Part shown: piece by piece, positions 1 through 12,130 of the stretch
Position numbering within the stretch: position 1 is the stretch's first letter
Layout: each line of letters opens with the position of its first letter
Made by a program: the position numbers and the translations under genes
NCBI RefSeq assembly: GCF_029525575.1
Contig: NZ_JAPDIA010000003.1
Coordinates: 1-64,000 of the forward strand
DNA: 64,000 nt
Reading direction: 5' to 3'
Source: Cohnella rhizosphaerae
GTDB lineage: Bacteria; Bacillota; Bacilli; Paenibacillales; Paenibacillaceae
Notes under the pieces: model-generated
The model's database searches: none
Told to the model about the DNA's origin: nothing
Seen by the model: only the letters and a program-made list of their open reading frames with translations

Positions 1-73
<73 letters not shown>

Positions 74-99
74 CCAAGTTTTAATTGAATACTTCCCAT

Positions 100-175
100 G
101 GGGACTTAGCTCAGCTGGGAGAGCACCTGCCTTGCACGCAGGGGGTCAACGGTTCGATCCCGTTAGTCTCCACCA
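100..175 (+). tRNA. tRNA-Ala (TGC anticodon)
   Basis: Complete cloverleaf: the acceptor strand at 100-106 pairs with AGTCTCC at 165-171, the anticodon is TGC, and CCA is encoded at 173-175. The Ile-Ala pair is the usual arrangement in the 16S-23S spacer. Confidence 0.96.
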
Positions 176-231
176 TTTTTATTCTCCGCGCAGCCTGCTG
201 GTCAGATGGGCGGAGGGCAGAACTTGTTCTT

Positions 232-272
232 TGAAAACCGGATAGCGAAACGAAAATGCGCAAATTAGAAAT
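232..272 (+). other. 5' arm of the pre-23S processing stem
   Basis: This stretch is the reverse complement, with small bulges, of 3289-3324 (shared core TGAAAACCGGAT, then GCGAAACGAA and ATGCGC). The two arms bracket the 23S gene and would form the long stem cut by RNase III-type enzymes during rRNA maturation. Confidence 0.8.
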
Positions 273-304
273 TCTCTACAATGCCTTGTTGGCTAGACCC
301 GAAA

Positions 305-3242
<2,938 letters not shown>

Positions 3243-3288
3243 TACCGTTCCTTCCGAGGAACAAACGGCAAGCCGCACAGGTAAGAGC

Positions 3289-3324
3289 ATTTCTAGCGCA
3301 TCTTCGTTTCGCATCCGGTTTTCA
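3289..3324 (+). other. 3' arm of the pre-23S processing stem
   Basis: Pairs with 232-272 across the 23S gene (core ATCCGGTTTTCA). Together they form the precursor stem for 23S processing. Confidence 0.8.
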
Positions 3325-3425
3325 GGGCGCAAGCTCTGTGAAGCTGCAAAGCTGTATGGCTTATGCCAAACAGGAGGTTAAGCCTGAACAGGCTACACCG
3401 TTTGCGCGCTTCGCTGCACAACAGG

Positions 3426-3542
3426 TCTGGTGATTATGGCGGAGGGGTCCCACGCGTACCCATCTCGAACACGACCGTTAAGCCCTCCAGCGCCAATGGT
3501 ACTTGGACCGCAGGGTCCTGGGAGAGTCGGACGTCGCCAGGC
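3426..3542 (+). rRNA. 5S ribosomal RNA
   Basis: About 117 nt. It carries the 5S hallmarks CCCATCTCGAACACG, GTTAAGCCC and GGGAGAGT, and its ends TCTGGTG and CGCCAGGCC pair. It lies 183 nt after the 23S and is followed by a strong terminator that closes the operon. Confidence 0.96.
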
Positions 3543-3560
3543 CAATAGCAGGACAAAGCG

Positions 3561-3590
3561 AACCACCTTCTTCGGAGGGTGGTTTTCTTT
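3561..3590 (+). terminator. Rho-independent terminator of the rRNA operon
   Basis: Stem AACCACC / GGTGGTT closed by a TTCG tetraloop and followed by TTTTCTTT. Confidence 0.92.
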
Positions 3591-3635
3591 TGCGTTTTGC
3601 GAACAGTATGGGCGGGACGCGCGGCATCGGATGGG

Positions 3636-3775
3636 TTAGCGGACTCAGTGGCCGTTATTTTGCGGATATCCATCGTTTTGCGTAAGTTGCGGACCGGAAA
3701 GTCGTTATTTGTACCGAAGTCGCTTGAAATCGCCCGCGACCGTGCGAATAGCGGCAACTGGGTCCGCAGACTCGC
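3636..3775 (+). repeat. Candidate intergenic repeat element (two ~50-bp units plus an inverted end)
   Basis: The gene-free interval 3591-3873 contains two units that begin GCGGAC at 3639 and 3689, each followed about 15 bases later by CGTTATTT. It ends with the inverted GTCCGC near 3762. No convincing gene with a ribosome binding site is seen. The structure suggests a dispersed intergenic repeat; whether it recurs in the genome cannot be judged here. Confidence 0.4.
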
Positions 3776-3873
3776 CTAAATGGGCGCAACGCAATGGCTG
3801 CGGTGGGAAGAAACACTGGCGAGAAATGCACATAAGTAAGGACGACCTCAACCATGGCAATTCCGCAACGTCT

Positions 3874-4401
3874 CTAAATATGATAGTAGGAAACTTCCGT
3901 ATCGGACAGGCGGATGACGCCATTGCCACGTTCTTTGCGCATGCGCATCAGCAGCGAGAGTCGCGGCGAGAGCAGCCAGAAATGCCAGTATACCAGAGAA
4001 ATGACAAGAGCGGGATGCGCCCACGGGTACAGCAGTGCGGAGGCGCAGCAGCCGACCAACGTCAAATGGAAGTGTAGCCGGCGGAAGAGGCCGAGACTCG
4101 TGTCCATGACAGGCAGGGGGCCGATCCACGGCCAGTCGATGCGGAAGCTCCAGCGTTTGCCGGCTGCGGCATCTACGCGGCGCAGGGTGATGCGGAGAAC
4201 GACCGCGTGAATGAGCACCATGACGATCAGGCCGACTGCCATGCATTCGAGTCCTTTCCAGGCATAGAAACCCGTAACGAACCCTGCGCCTAACAGTGCG
4301 GTTGTCATGTAGCTGTATTTAGTTTCCGGGCGCAAAGGAATTTTGCGTATGAGCTTGTAATGATAGACGGTGGCCTCGCGCGCAGGCTCGGGCATTTTCA
4401 T
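3874..4401 (-). CDS. Hypothetical four-helix membrane protein
   Basis: A 175-residue protein I do not recognise. A hydrophilic N-terminus (first ~30 residues) precedes two hydrophobic segments at about 32-50 and 53-71. A basic/aromatic middle stretch is followed by two more hydrophobic segments at about 108-126 and 128-146, and the tail is polar. The start ATG at 4401 follows an AAGGAG ribosome binding site in CAAGGAGATCCTCT. It is divergent from gin and convergent with the rRNA operon. Codon usage matches the surrounding chromosome. No enzymatic motif is visible. Confidence 0.75.
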   Translation of the reverse strand: MKMPEPAREATVYHYKLIRKIPLRPETKYSYMTTALLGAGFVTGFYAWKGLECMAVGLIVMVLIHAVVLRITLRRVDAAAGKRWSFRIDWPWIGPLPVMDTSLGLFRRLHFHLTLVGCCASALLYPWAHPALVISLVYWHFWLLSPRLSLLMRMRKERGNGVIRLSDTEVSYYHI

Positions 4402-4497
4402 AGAGGATCTCCTTGTACGGCTCTAAGGCTTCTGTACTTACTATCGGCTCGAAGTGCGATTATGATTAAATTGGCGACTGCAACGCGCTAGAAAGAG

Positions 4498-4527
4498 GTA
4501 TATTTTCATAGAGTATGAGGCATACTA
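4498..4527 (+). promoter_or_regulatory. Forespore (sigma-F/sigma-G type) promoter for gin
   Basis: GTATA at 4498-4502, an 18-bp spacer, then CATACTA at 4521-4527. This matches the known sigma-F/G pattern GNATA...CATNNTA and lies 32 bp before the gin start. In B. subtilis, csfB (gin) is transcribed in the forespore. Confidence 0.65.
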
Positions 4528-4558
4528 TTCGTAATAAGCCAACAAAGGCGGGAATGCC

Positions 4559-4744
4559 ATGCGTGAAGAGGATAGCAAAATCTGCATCGTATGCGGACAA
4601 GGCGATCGGGAAGGCATTCGGATCATGCGTTCATTTATTTGTCATTCGTGCGAGTCGGAAATGGTGAATACGCCGGTCGAGGATCAACGATATCCGTACT
4701 TTGTTCAGCAGTTGAAGCAATTGTGGGTGCATACGGAAGGCTGA
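4559..4744 (+). CDS. gin: Anti-sigma-G factor Gin (CsfB)
   Basis: A 61-residue zinc-finger protein of the Gin/CsfB family, which binds sigma-G and blocks its activity until engulfment is complete. Two CxxC pairs are visible, CIVC near residues 9-12 and CHSC near 28-31, separated by the family's GI..MRSFIC segment. Length fits the family (about 64 aa). The start ATG follows a GGCGGG element. The preceding forespore promoter and the position just before the yaaO-like gene and tmk match the origin-proximal synteny of Bacilli. Confidence 0.9.
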   Translation: MREEDSKICIVCGQGDREGIRIMRSFICHSCESEMVNTPVEDQRYPYFVQQLKQLWVHTEG

Positions 4745-4763
4745 CGGCCGGCCGCATAGGTTG

Positions 4764-4809
4764 AAGCGCCCATTACGAAGAAGTGCCGGAGGATGACGGC
4801 GCTTTTTTG
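4764..4809 (+). terminator. Possible terminator after gin
   Basis: AAGCGCC at 4764-4770 pairs with GGCGCTT at 4798-4804, followed by a T run. The loop is long (27 nt), so efficiency is uncertain. Confidence 0.5.
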
Positions 4810-4814
4810 TGTTT

Positions 4815-4843
4815 TTGGGAAGGGACTTCGGGTCTGATATAAT
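4815..4843 (+). promoter_or_regulatory. Sigma-A promoter for the decarboxylase-like gene
   Basis: TTGGGA at 4815-4820, a 17-bp spacer and TATAAT at 4838-4843, about 40 bp before the start codon. Confidence 0.6.
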
Positions 4844-4883
4844 GGTGATTATGTAAAATTTTATGAAACCAAGCGAGGAATGA

Positions 4884-6377
4884 ATGACCATGCGATCGGC
4901 AAAACCCGAGCAAGCGCCTTTATTCGAAATGCTTGTCAGCCATGCGCAAAAAGGGTTAACTCCTTTCCATGTCCCGGGGCATAAGCAGCGTACCGTCGGC
5001 GATCAACATGAGGGAGCAAGGGCAGACTTCGGCATGCTGATGGACATCGATGTCACCGAGCTGTCGGATACGGATGATCTCCACGATCCGAGCGGAGCGA
5101 TCGCCTTGGCGCAAGATCTGGCGGCGGCCTGCTTCGGAGCGGAAGAGACGCGTTTTCTTGTCGGCGGCAGCACCGCGGGCAATTTGGCCATGATCCTTGG
5201 GATTTGCGATGCGGGCGATCTCGTGCTGGTACAGCGCAACGTCCACAAATCCATTATTAACGGTCTGGCGCTAGCGGGAGCCCAATGCGTTTTTTTGACG
5301 CCGGAATCGGATGATCAATCGGGCATCGCTATAGCGCCCAGTCTAGAGACTGTCAAACGAGCGATCGAGAAATACCGGGAGGCGAAAGCCCTTATCTTAA
5401 GCAGTCCCAACTATTATGGAATGACCGCAGATCTGATGCCTTTGGTTGAAGCTGCCCATGGAAGGCGAATGCCGGTTCTGGTCGATGAAGCGCATGGCGC
5501 CCACTTCGGGCTGCATCCGGCATTTCCCGGAAGCGCACTTCAAGCGGGGGCCGACGTCGTCGTTCAATCGACGCATAAGATGTTGAGCTCGCTCACGATG
5601 AGCGCCATGCTTCATATGCAAGGCGATCTTGTGTACCGACCTGCCATACGGCAGGCGCTTGGCATGATTCTGAGCTCGAGTCCGTCTTACCCGCTCATGG
5701 CTTCGCTCGACCTGACCCGGAGAGCCATTCAAATGCAAGGGCCCGCCTTATTCGAGCCGGCGCTTGCGGCAGCGCAAGCTATACGAGAAGCGTTAGCCGG
5801 GTTGCCTTTCGAGGCGCTCGACGCCAATGATCCTCTGAAGTTATCCATTAGGGACCAAATGGAACGGCTGTCCGGATTCGAGCTCCAAACGAGGCTGGAA
5901 GCGCATGGCTGCGTCGCCGAGATGGCGGATGCGAAATATGCGGTATTGGCGCTCGGACCCGGTACGAGGGAAGAAGACGCGGCTGTCTTGCTGCAAGCTT
6001 TGAACAAAATCGCCGGAGAGCTGGATGCTGATGCTGAGAGGATGGAGAGCTCTCGAACGGAGGAAGTCGCGATGAAAAGCTCCCCGGGAAACTCGTCAAT
6101 GTCCATTGCGTACGGTCAGCTCCCGGAGCCAGTTACGATTCGGAGACGAATCCCATATACGTCGAGCGTGTCGCTGGAGGCGGCATCGGGACGCGTTTGC
6201 GGCGAATGGATCATTCCCTATCCGCCGGGCATTCCCCTCTTGTACCCGGGAGAATCCATATCGAAAGCCGTTGTCGAGGAGCTGACACGCCTGGCGGCTG
6301 CCGGGGCGCGATTCCAGGGAGCGGCGGACGAATCGTTGTCGACCATTCGAGTCCTGACGGAAGGGGATAGCGCATGA
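4884..6377 (+). CDS. Orn/Lys/Arg decarboxylase-family PLP enzyme (YaaO-like)
   Basis: A 497-residue fold-type-I PLP enzyme of the ornithine/lysine/arginine decarboxylase family. The N-terminus carries TPFHVPGHK, typical of the family. GGSTAGN near residue 95 should hold the cofactor phosphate, VDEAHGAH near 200 contains the PLP-ring Asp, and STHKMLSS near 230 contains the Schiff-base lysine. The C-terminal domain (from ~400) has the YPPGIPLLYPGE signature. It probably decarboxylates a basic amino acid for polyamine synthesis, but the exact substrate cannot be read from sequence. Its stop overlaps the next start in an ATGA. Confidence 0.88.
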   Translation: MTMRSAKPEQAPLFEMLVSHAQKGLTPFHVPGHKQRTVGDQHEGARADFGMLMDIDVTELSDTDDLHDPSGAIALAQDLAAACFGAEETRFLVGGSTAGNLAMILGICDAGDLVLVQRNVHKSIINGLALAGAQCVFLTPESDDQSGIAIAPSLETVKRAIEKYREAKALILSSPNYYGMTADLMPLVEAAHGRRMPVLVDEAHGAHFGLHPAFPGSALQAGADVVVQSTHKMLSSLTMSAMLHMQGDLVYRPAIRQALGMILSSSPSYPLMASLDLTRRAIQMQGPALFEPALAAAQAIREALAGLPFEALDANDPLKLSIRDQMERLSGFELQTRLEAHGCVAEMADAKYAVLALGPGTREEDAAVLLQALNKIAGELDADAERMESSRTEEVAMKSSPGNSSMSIAYGQLPEPVTIRRRIPYTSSVSLEAASGRVCGEWIIPYPPGIPLLYPGESISKAVVEELTRLAAAGARFQGAADESLSTIRVLTEGDSA

Positions 6378-7979
6378 ACGACGAAGCATCCCGCAAAAGA
6401 GTGGATTCGCGTGTCATCGCGGCTTGGATTGCCTTGGGCGCAAGCCGCGTTCATTATGGCGTATCTGCTATTCGTGCCGCCCGTCATCGGCGTAGCGGAC
6501 AACGGCGACTTCAATCGCGTTATGGGAGCTGCTGGAATCGCTTATGCAGATCCGCAGGAGGCTTATTCGGATCGTTATTTTGGCTATGCCCATCAACTTT
6601 ATCATTATGGCGGCTTTACTTCCGGCGGGTACGTATCCACGCATGTGCTGCTTGTGGCCCTCGCGGGCGGGATCGGAAGGCTCATCGATCCGCAAACGTT
6701 CGATATTCGCGTGCTCGGTTTCTGCTATATGGCGCTCATGCTGGCTGCCTTATGGCTTCTCGTTCGTTATGCGCCGAAGATGCGCGGCAAATACGCTACC
6801 GGCGCAGCGGCCGCTCTTGTAGCGGTCATCGGCATCGTTTTCTTTTGCGACGTCGGTTATACCGCTTATTATCAATCCTTCTTCGGGGAACCTTACGCCC
6901 TGGTCGCTACCATGCTTGCATTAGGCGCGGCGGTCGCGATCGCATCGCAGGTCGATCCGAATCTCCGAAGCGCCAAGGTGCCAAACGACGAGCCGCAGCA
7001 GACGGTTCGCCCGCCTTCGGCATGGCTGCTGGCATTGTTCGTAGGCGCCGGGGTCGCCTTGGCGACGTCCAAAATCCAGAACGCGCCTATCGGCTTCCTA
7101 TTAGCCCTTCTGGCTTGGCGCATGGCCGCGCTCCGTCCCGACCAAGGCTGGCGTTTACGCGCAAGGGTCGGCGCGGGCATCCTCGCGCTATCGGCCGTTC
7201 TCATGATGGCGCTGGCGCCGGATCAGCTCAGGCATATCAACCTGTACCAATCGATCTTTTTCGGCGCGCTCAAGGATACGCCCGACCTCAAGCGGGATAT
7301 GCGCGAGCTGGGCATTCCGGACAAGTACGCAGGATTGGCGGGCACGAATTATTTTCAGAATGACACGATCGTCCCCCAGAGCGATCCTACGCTTCGAAAA
7401 GAGGTGTTGGACAAGCTGTCGCACCGCGACATTGCCTTATACTACGCACGCCATCCCGAGCGGTTCGTGAGCAAGCTGGAGAAGGCGGCGGAGAACGGGA
7501 CGGCCGTCAGGCCCTATTACCTGGGAAATTACAGTCAGTCCGCGGGGCGGGAGCGCAGCGAGCTCTCTTACGCGTTCAGTGCCTGGAGCGAATGGAAGCA
7601 TCGGCACATGCCGAATACGCTGGCATGGTTTGCCGCGTGCTACGTCGTCTATTATGCGCTGCTCGCCGCGTGGTGGGCCAGAAGCAGAAGCGCCGGTCGC
7701 CTAGGCGGAAGGCTGCTGGCGGAGACGCTGGCCGTCATAGGGGCTTCTGGCGCGATGGCCGTGACCGTGTCGCTCATGGGAGACGGAGAAGCGGATCTCG
7801 GCAAGCACCTCTTTATGTTTAACGTATGCTTCGATATTATGGCAGCCAGCGCGCTTGCCGCCGCGGTTTACGGATTGCTGTGGGGCATGGGGGCGCTGGC
7901 CGCGAAGAGCGGGAATCGCAGACTTTCGACGATAATCGTTCAACCAGGGAAGGTTTCAGGCTATAATAGAGAAGAGTAG
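6374..7979 (+). CDS. Polytopic membrane protein, probable one-base frameshift near the N-terminus
   Basis: An unrecognised integral membrane protein of about 534 residues with roughly ten hydrophobic helices and a large extracytoplasmic loop (about residues 280-380). An ATG at 6374 overlaps the upstream stop (ATGA) and has a good ribosome binding site (GGAAGGGG), but its frame leaves the main frame near 6435. Deleting one base in TTGGGC near 6433-6438 joins them into a continuous first helix (IALAQAAFIMAYLLF). Otherwise translation would start at a poorly supported GTG at 6411. The overall plan resembles GT-C-type glycosyltransferases or their accessory proteins, with no diagnostic motif. It forms an operon with the gene before it. 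Confidence 0.7.
7939..7967 (+). promoter_or_regulatory. Possible sigma-A promoter for tmk inside the preceding gene
   Basis: TTCAAC at 7939-7944, 17 bp, then TATAAT at 7962-7967, 58 bp before tmk. The -10 is perfect and the -35 weak. Confidence 0.4.
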
Positions 7980-8024
7980 ACGTTTTGGAAGTCTGCCAGT
8001 ACACAGAATCGGAGCATTCGCAGG

Positions 8025-8663
8025 ATGAAGAGAGGCCATTTCATTACCATAGAAGGCAACGAAGGCGCAGGAAAGTCGACCATCGCCCTCATGATGCTCG
8101 ATTACATGCGCGATAAGGGCCTAACGGTCGTGGCGACGCGCGAGCCCGGCGGCATCGCCATCGCGGAGCAGATCCGCGCGATCGTGCTGGACAACGGCAA
8201 TACCGCCATGGACGGCCGCACGGAGGCGCTGCTCTACGCGGCGGCCCGCAGGCAGCATTTCGTCGAGAAGATTGTTCCTACCCTCGAGCAGGGTAAGACG
8301 ATCTTATGCGATCGTTTTGTCGACAGTAGCCTGGCTTACCAGGGATTCGCCCGAGGACTTGGCATCGATGAGGTGATGTCGATCAACGCGTTCGCGATCG
8401 AGGGCGTCTTCCCGGATCTGACGATCTATCTGGATGTCGACCCCCAAGTCGGCATCGAACGCATCCATGCGCATGGAGAACGGGAAATCAATCGTCTGGA
8501 CCTGGAATCCTCGGCCTTTCACCAACGCGTGCGCGAGGGCTACCAGGAGGCGCTGGCGCGCTACCCGGACCGTATCGTGCGCATCGATGCCAATCCGGAT
8601 ATCGGGGACGTGTTCGCGGCGGTTGCCGGCGTTCTGGATCGCTTTTTAGATCGAAGTGAATAG
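8025..8663 (+). CDS. tmk: Thymidylate kinase
   Basis: A 212-residue kinase that phosphorylates dTMP to dTDP, the last step shared by the de novo and salvage dTTP routes. The P-loop GNEGAGKST (residues 10-18) has the Tmk form, TREPGG (~39-44) binds substrate, and [12 protein letters not shown] (~93-104) is the DR(Y/F) dTMP-binding motif. Length is normal for the family. Followed by darA, yaaR and holB as in Bacillus. Confidence 0.97.
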   Translation: MKRGHFITIEGNEGAGKSTIALMMLDYMRDKGLTVVATREPGGIAIAEQIRAIVLDNGNTAMDGRTEALLYAAARRQHFVEKIVPTLEQGKTILCDRFVDSSLAYQGFARGLGIDEVMSINAFAIEGVFPDLTIYLDVDPQVGIERIHAHGEREINRLDLESSAFHQRVREGYQEALARYPDRIVRIDANPDIGDVFAAVAGVLDRFLDRSE

Positions 8664-8784
8664 GATAGCGGCGGCAAAGCGCGGGATAGCGCTTGCAAAA
8701 TGCGGCGCGAGGCAGGATTTGAAGCGGCGGCGTCAAATTTTATAAAGAGAAGATCATCATATTACATTGAATTGGGAGGAATGA

Positions 8785-9117
<333 letters not shown>

Positions 9118-9141
9118 CTATCAGGCGGGATGTGAAGCGGG

Positions 9142-9585
9142 ATGAAGATCCAGCCGGGTTATTTTCCCCCGAACAATAAGATTCAGCGTGCGGATACGAA
9201 TGCTCGTCCGCGCGAGATGCCGAACTTCGGCGATCTGATGCAGCAGAACGAAGAGGGACGCTCCCAGGAGGAGCTGCAGCGCAAGCTGGAGGACATTCGC
9301 CTGCAGGGCGACCGTCTCATGCGTTCGATGACCGTCCGGGAGCTTAAGCTGTACCGGATGATGGTCAAGGGCTTTCTTGAAGATACGCTGAAGCGCGGCA
9401 TCGCCCTGAAGGAGACGAAGGGCTGGGATCGTCGCGGACGCGGCAAACGATACAAAATATTGGAGGAAGTCGATTCGATGCTCGTGGCCATGGGCGAGGA
9501 ACTCCTAGGCAGCGAAGAAGGCCGGCTGGAGCTTCTGCAAAAGGTCGGCGAGATTCGGGGACTTCTGATCAACCTGGTATTCTAA
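9142..9585 (+). CDS. yaaR: YaaR-family protein (DUF327)
   Basis: A 147-residue helical protein of the YaaR/DUF327 family, whose function is not established. The first 40 residues are polar. The rest is predicted helical, with the conserved SMTVRELKLYRMMVKGFLED stretch and a GWDRRGRGKRYKI loop. It lies between darA and holB exactly as in B. subtilis, with short gaps that suggest co-transcription. Confidence 0.9.
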   Translation: MKIQPGYFPPNNKIQRADTNARPREMPNFGDLMQQNEEGRSQEELQRKLEDIRLQGDRLMRSMTVRELKLYRMMVKGFLEDTLKRGIALKETKGWDRRGRGKRYKILEEVDSMLVAMGEELLGSEEGRLELLQKVGEIRGLLINLVF

Positions 9586-9642
9586 CGGCGCTCAAGCCGT
9601 TGCAATAAATTTTAGTTCATCAACGAGAGAAGGTTCAGCGCA

Positions 9643-10626
9643 ATGGCGATCGCATCGGTACCGGGCCAGGATCGGGCTAAAAGGCTCCTTCAAGGCATGC
9701 TCCGCAGCGGCAAGATCGCTCACGCTTATTTGTTCGCGGGTCCGCAAGGATCGGGAAGAAGCGCGCTGGCGCAGGCGTTCGCGATGACGCTGCTGTGCGA
9801 GCGCGGCGGCGACGATGCCTGCGGCGAATGTCTGACGTGCCGCAAGGTCGAACACGGCAACCATCCCGATCTGCACCGGATCGTCCCGGACGGACAGACG
9901 GTGAAGATCGATCAGATCCGCGAGCTCCAGCGGGAGCTGTCGTATCGCAGCGCAGGCTCGCAGCGCAAGATCTACGTGATCGAGGCGGCGGAGACGATGA
10001 CGACCCAGGCGGCCAACAGCCTGCTGAAGTTCCTGGAGGAACCGCCGTCGCCCGTCGTGGCCATCCTGATCGCGCCGAGCGAGCAGGCGATGCTGCCGAC
10101 GATCGTATCGCGGACGCAGCTCGTGCCGTTCACGCCGGGCGATCCGAAGGCGATGGAGGCCTTGCTCGTGCAGGAAGGCACGCCGCCGCTGATCGCCAAA
10201 TCGGTCGTGCATTTGTCCGCGGGGTTCGAAGCCGCGCGGGCGCTGGCAGCCGAGAATTGGTTTGCAGAAATCCGAAACGTAGTGATACAATTAGGCAGGG
10301 AGATCCCGTCCCGGTTCCCTGGCGTGCTGCTAACCGCGCAGACCCAGGTGTTTAAGACGGATCTATCCGAGCATACCGACATTTTGCTGCAACTGTTTGC
10401 TTTATGGTATAGAGATATGATTTACGTCATGACCGGCCGCGAGGAGAGGCTCGTCTTTCCCGACCAAGCGGAATGGCTCTCCAAGCAGGCCTGGACCCGA
10501 AGCGTCCATGCCTGGACCCGGTCGATGGAAGCGGCGCTGTCCGCCGTCCGCCGCATCAAGGCGAACGTGCAGCCGCAGCTCGCTTTCGAGCAATTTCTAG
10601 TGACGTCCGCGCAGACGGCGGGTTAG
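9643..10626 (+). CDS. holB: DNA polymerase III delta' subunit
   Basis: A 327-residue clamp-loader subunit of the AAA+ superfamily. A P-loop-like GPQGSGRSA lies at about 32-40. Four cysteines around 49-65 (CERGGDDACGECLTC) form the zinc module of delta'. The sensor-1 segment NSLLKFLEEPP is at about 123-133. It works with gamma/tau and delta to load the sliding clamp at the replication fork. Length and neighbours (yaaR before, yaaT and yabA after) are standard. Confidence 0.95.
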   Translation: MAIASVPGQDRAKRLLQGMLRSGKIAHAYLFAGPQGSGRSALAQAFAMTLLCERGGDDACGECLTCRKVEHGNHPDLHRIVPDGQTVKIDQIRELQRELSYRSAGSQRKIYVIEAAETMTTQAANSLLKFLEEPPSPVVAILIAPSEQAMLPTIVSRTQLVPFTPGDPKAMEALLVQEGTPPLIAKSVVHLSAGFEAARALAAENWFAEIRNVVIQLGREIPSRFPGVLLTAQTQVFKTDLSEHTDILLQLFALWYRDMIYVMTGREERLVFPDQAEWLSKQAWTRSVHAWTRSMEAALSAVRRIKANVQPQLAFEQFLVTSAQTAG

Positions 10627-10668
10627 ACCGCATCGGAGCGTCTGCGCCGGCGTACGGGAGGGGTAGTT

Positions 10669-11470
10669 TTGTACGAGGTTGTCGGCGTCCGCTTCAAGAA
10701 GGCGGGCAAGGTCTATTATTTCGACCCAGCCGAACATCCGGTAGCCAAGGACCAGCATGTCATCGTCGAGACTGCGCGGGGCGTCGAATACGGCACGGTC
10801 GTCATCGGACCGAAGACCGTCGGCGAAGCCGACGTCGTCCTTCCGCTCAAGAGGGTTATACGCGTCGCTGCGGACAGCGATGCGCATGCAGTCGAGGAAA
10901 ACCGGAATGCGGCGAAAAACGCTTTTGCCATCGGATTGCAGAAAATCAAGGACCATCAGCTCCGCATGAAGCTGGTGGACGTCGAATACACGTTTGACCG
11001 CAACAAGATCATTTTCTACTTCACGGCCGAAGGACGCGTCGACTTCAGGGAGCTGGTCAAGGATCTGGCAGGCGTATTCCGGACCCGTATCGAGCTCCGT
11101 CAGATCGGGGTTCGCGACGAAGCCAAGATGCTGGGCGGCATCGGCCCCTGCGGCCGCGTGCTCTGCTGCTCTTCCTGGCTGGGGGGACTTCGAGCCGGTC
11201 TCGATCAAGATGGCGAAGGACCAGAACTTGTCGCTTAATCCGACCAAGATCTCCGGCTTGTGCGGCCGCCTCATGTGCTGCCTCAAGTTCGAACACGACA
11301 ACTACGAGAGCGCCAAGGAAGAGATGCCGGCCGTCGGCAAGATCGTCGTCACCTCGTTCGGAGACGGCAAGGTCGTCGGTCTCAATGCGGGCAGCCGAAG
11401 CGTTCACGTTCAGCTGTTCGAGGTCGGCAAGGTCAAAGAGCTTCCTTTCGAAGAAGTCGTCGTAAAGTAA
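10669..11470 (+). CDS. yaaT: PSP1-domain protein YaaT/RicT (frame broken by one extra G)
   Basis: Restored length 266 residues. YaaT (RicT) forms a complex with YmcA and YlbF that promotes RNase Y-dependent mRNA maturation, competence, biofilm formation and sporulation in B. subtilis. The PSP1 domain spans about residues 60-150. Two Cys-rich motifs, [18 protein letters not shown] and [11 protein letters not shown], match the family. The frame breaks in the G6 run at 11181-11186: with G5 the text reads [16 protein letters not shown], as in the family. Start is TTG at 10669 after a G-rich ribosome binding site. Confidence 0.9.
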
Positions 11471-11525
11471 TTCCAGCAGCACCTATCGTCACCGACACAA
11501 CCTGGCTTTAAGGTGGAGCTTGCCC

Positions 11526-11909
11526 ATGAAGGATATATACTTAGGCGTGGATGAACTCGAGGCGAAGCTAGGCGGCCTCCATACGGAATTCGGCGCGCTG
11601 AAGCTCAAGATGAAGGAATTGGTCGAGGAAAACCAGCGGCTGCGCATCGAGAACCAACAGCTGCGCAAGATCTTCAAGCGAGAGAACATTGAATTCGCGG
11701 CAGAACCTGCGGTCGACGTATCGGAGGAACCGGCCGATACCCGTCAGCAGGAGCAAGCCGAGACTGCGGCCGGGTCGTCCATTGGCGAAGGCTACGACAA
11801 CCTGGCCCGGCTCTACCACGAAGGGTTCCATATCTGCAACGTCTATTACGGGCATTTGCGGATGGAAGGCGATTGCTTGTTTTGCCTCTCGTTTCTCAGC
11901 AAGCCTTAG
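11526..11909 (+). CDS. yabA: Replication initiation control protein YabA
   Basis: A 127-residue protein that bridges DnaA and the DnaN clamp to limit re-initiation in B. subtilis. The N-terminal coiled coil (about 1-55, rich in E/K/L heptads) is the tetramerisation region. The C-terminal zinc module ends in [13 protein letters not shown] and CLFCLSFL. I chose ATG 11526 over the upstream in-frame TTG because AAGGTGGAG is correctly spaced. A strong terminator follows. Confidence 0.94.
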   Translation: MKDIYLGVDELEAKLGGLHTEFGALKLKMKELVEENQRLRIENQQLRKIFKRENIEFAAEPAVDVSEEPADTRQQEQAETAAGSSIGEGYDNLARLYHEGFHICNVYYGHLRMEGDCLFCLSFLSKP

Positions 11910-11926
11910 TCGATCTTAACCATGTA

Positions 11927-11965
11927 CGGCCGACTCTCCAATCCGGGGGGAGCCGGCTTTTTTTT
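11927..11965 (+). terminator. Terminator after yabA
   Basis: An imperfect stem GGCCGACTC / GAGCCGGC is followed by nine T residues. Confidence 0.85.
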
Positions 11966-12130
11966 TGCGGTCGCCCGTTCCGTCACCTCTCCGGCCTTCC
12001 GAAGGTGGCATTGAATCCGCAAATCGAGTAAGCTTAGAGACGTGCTCCGGTGTTAAAAACCGGTATACAAAAGTGGTACGAAATGACGCATATATAATAG
12101 AAGAAAAAATTCGGGACGGTGCGTTGAACG

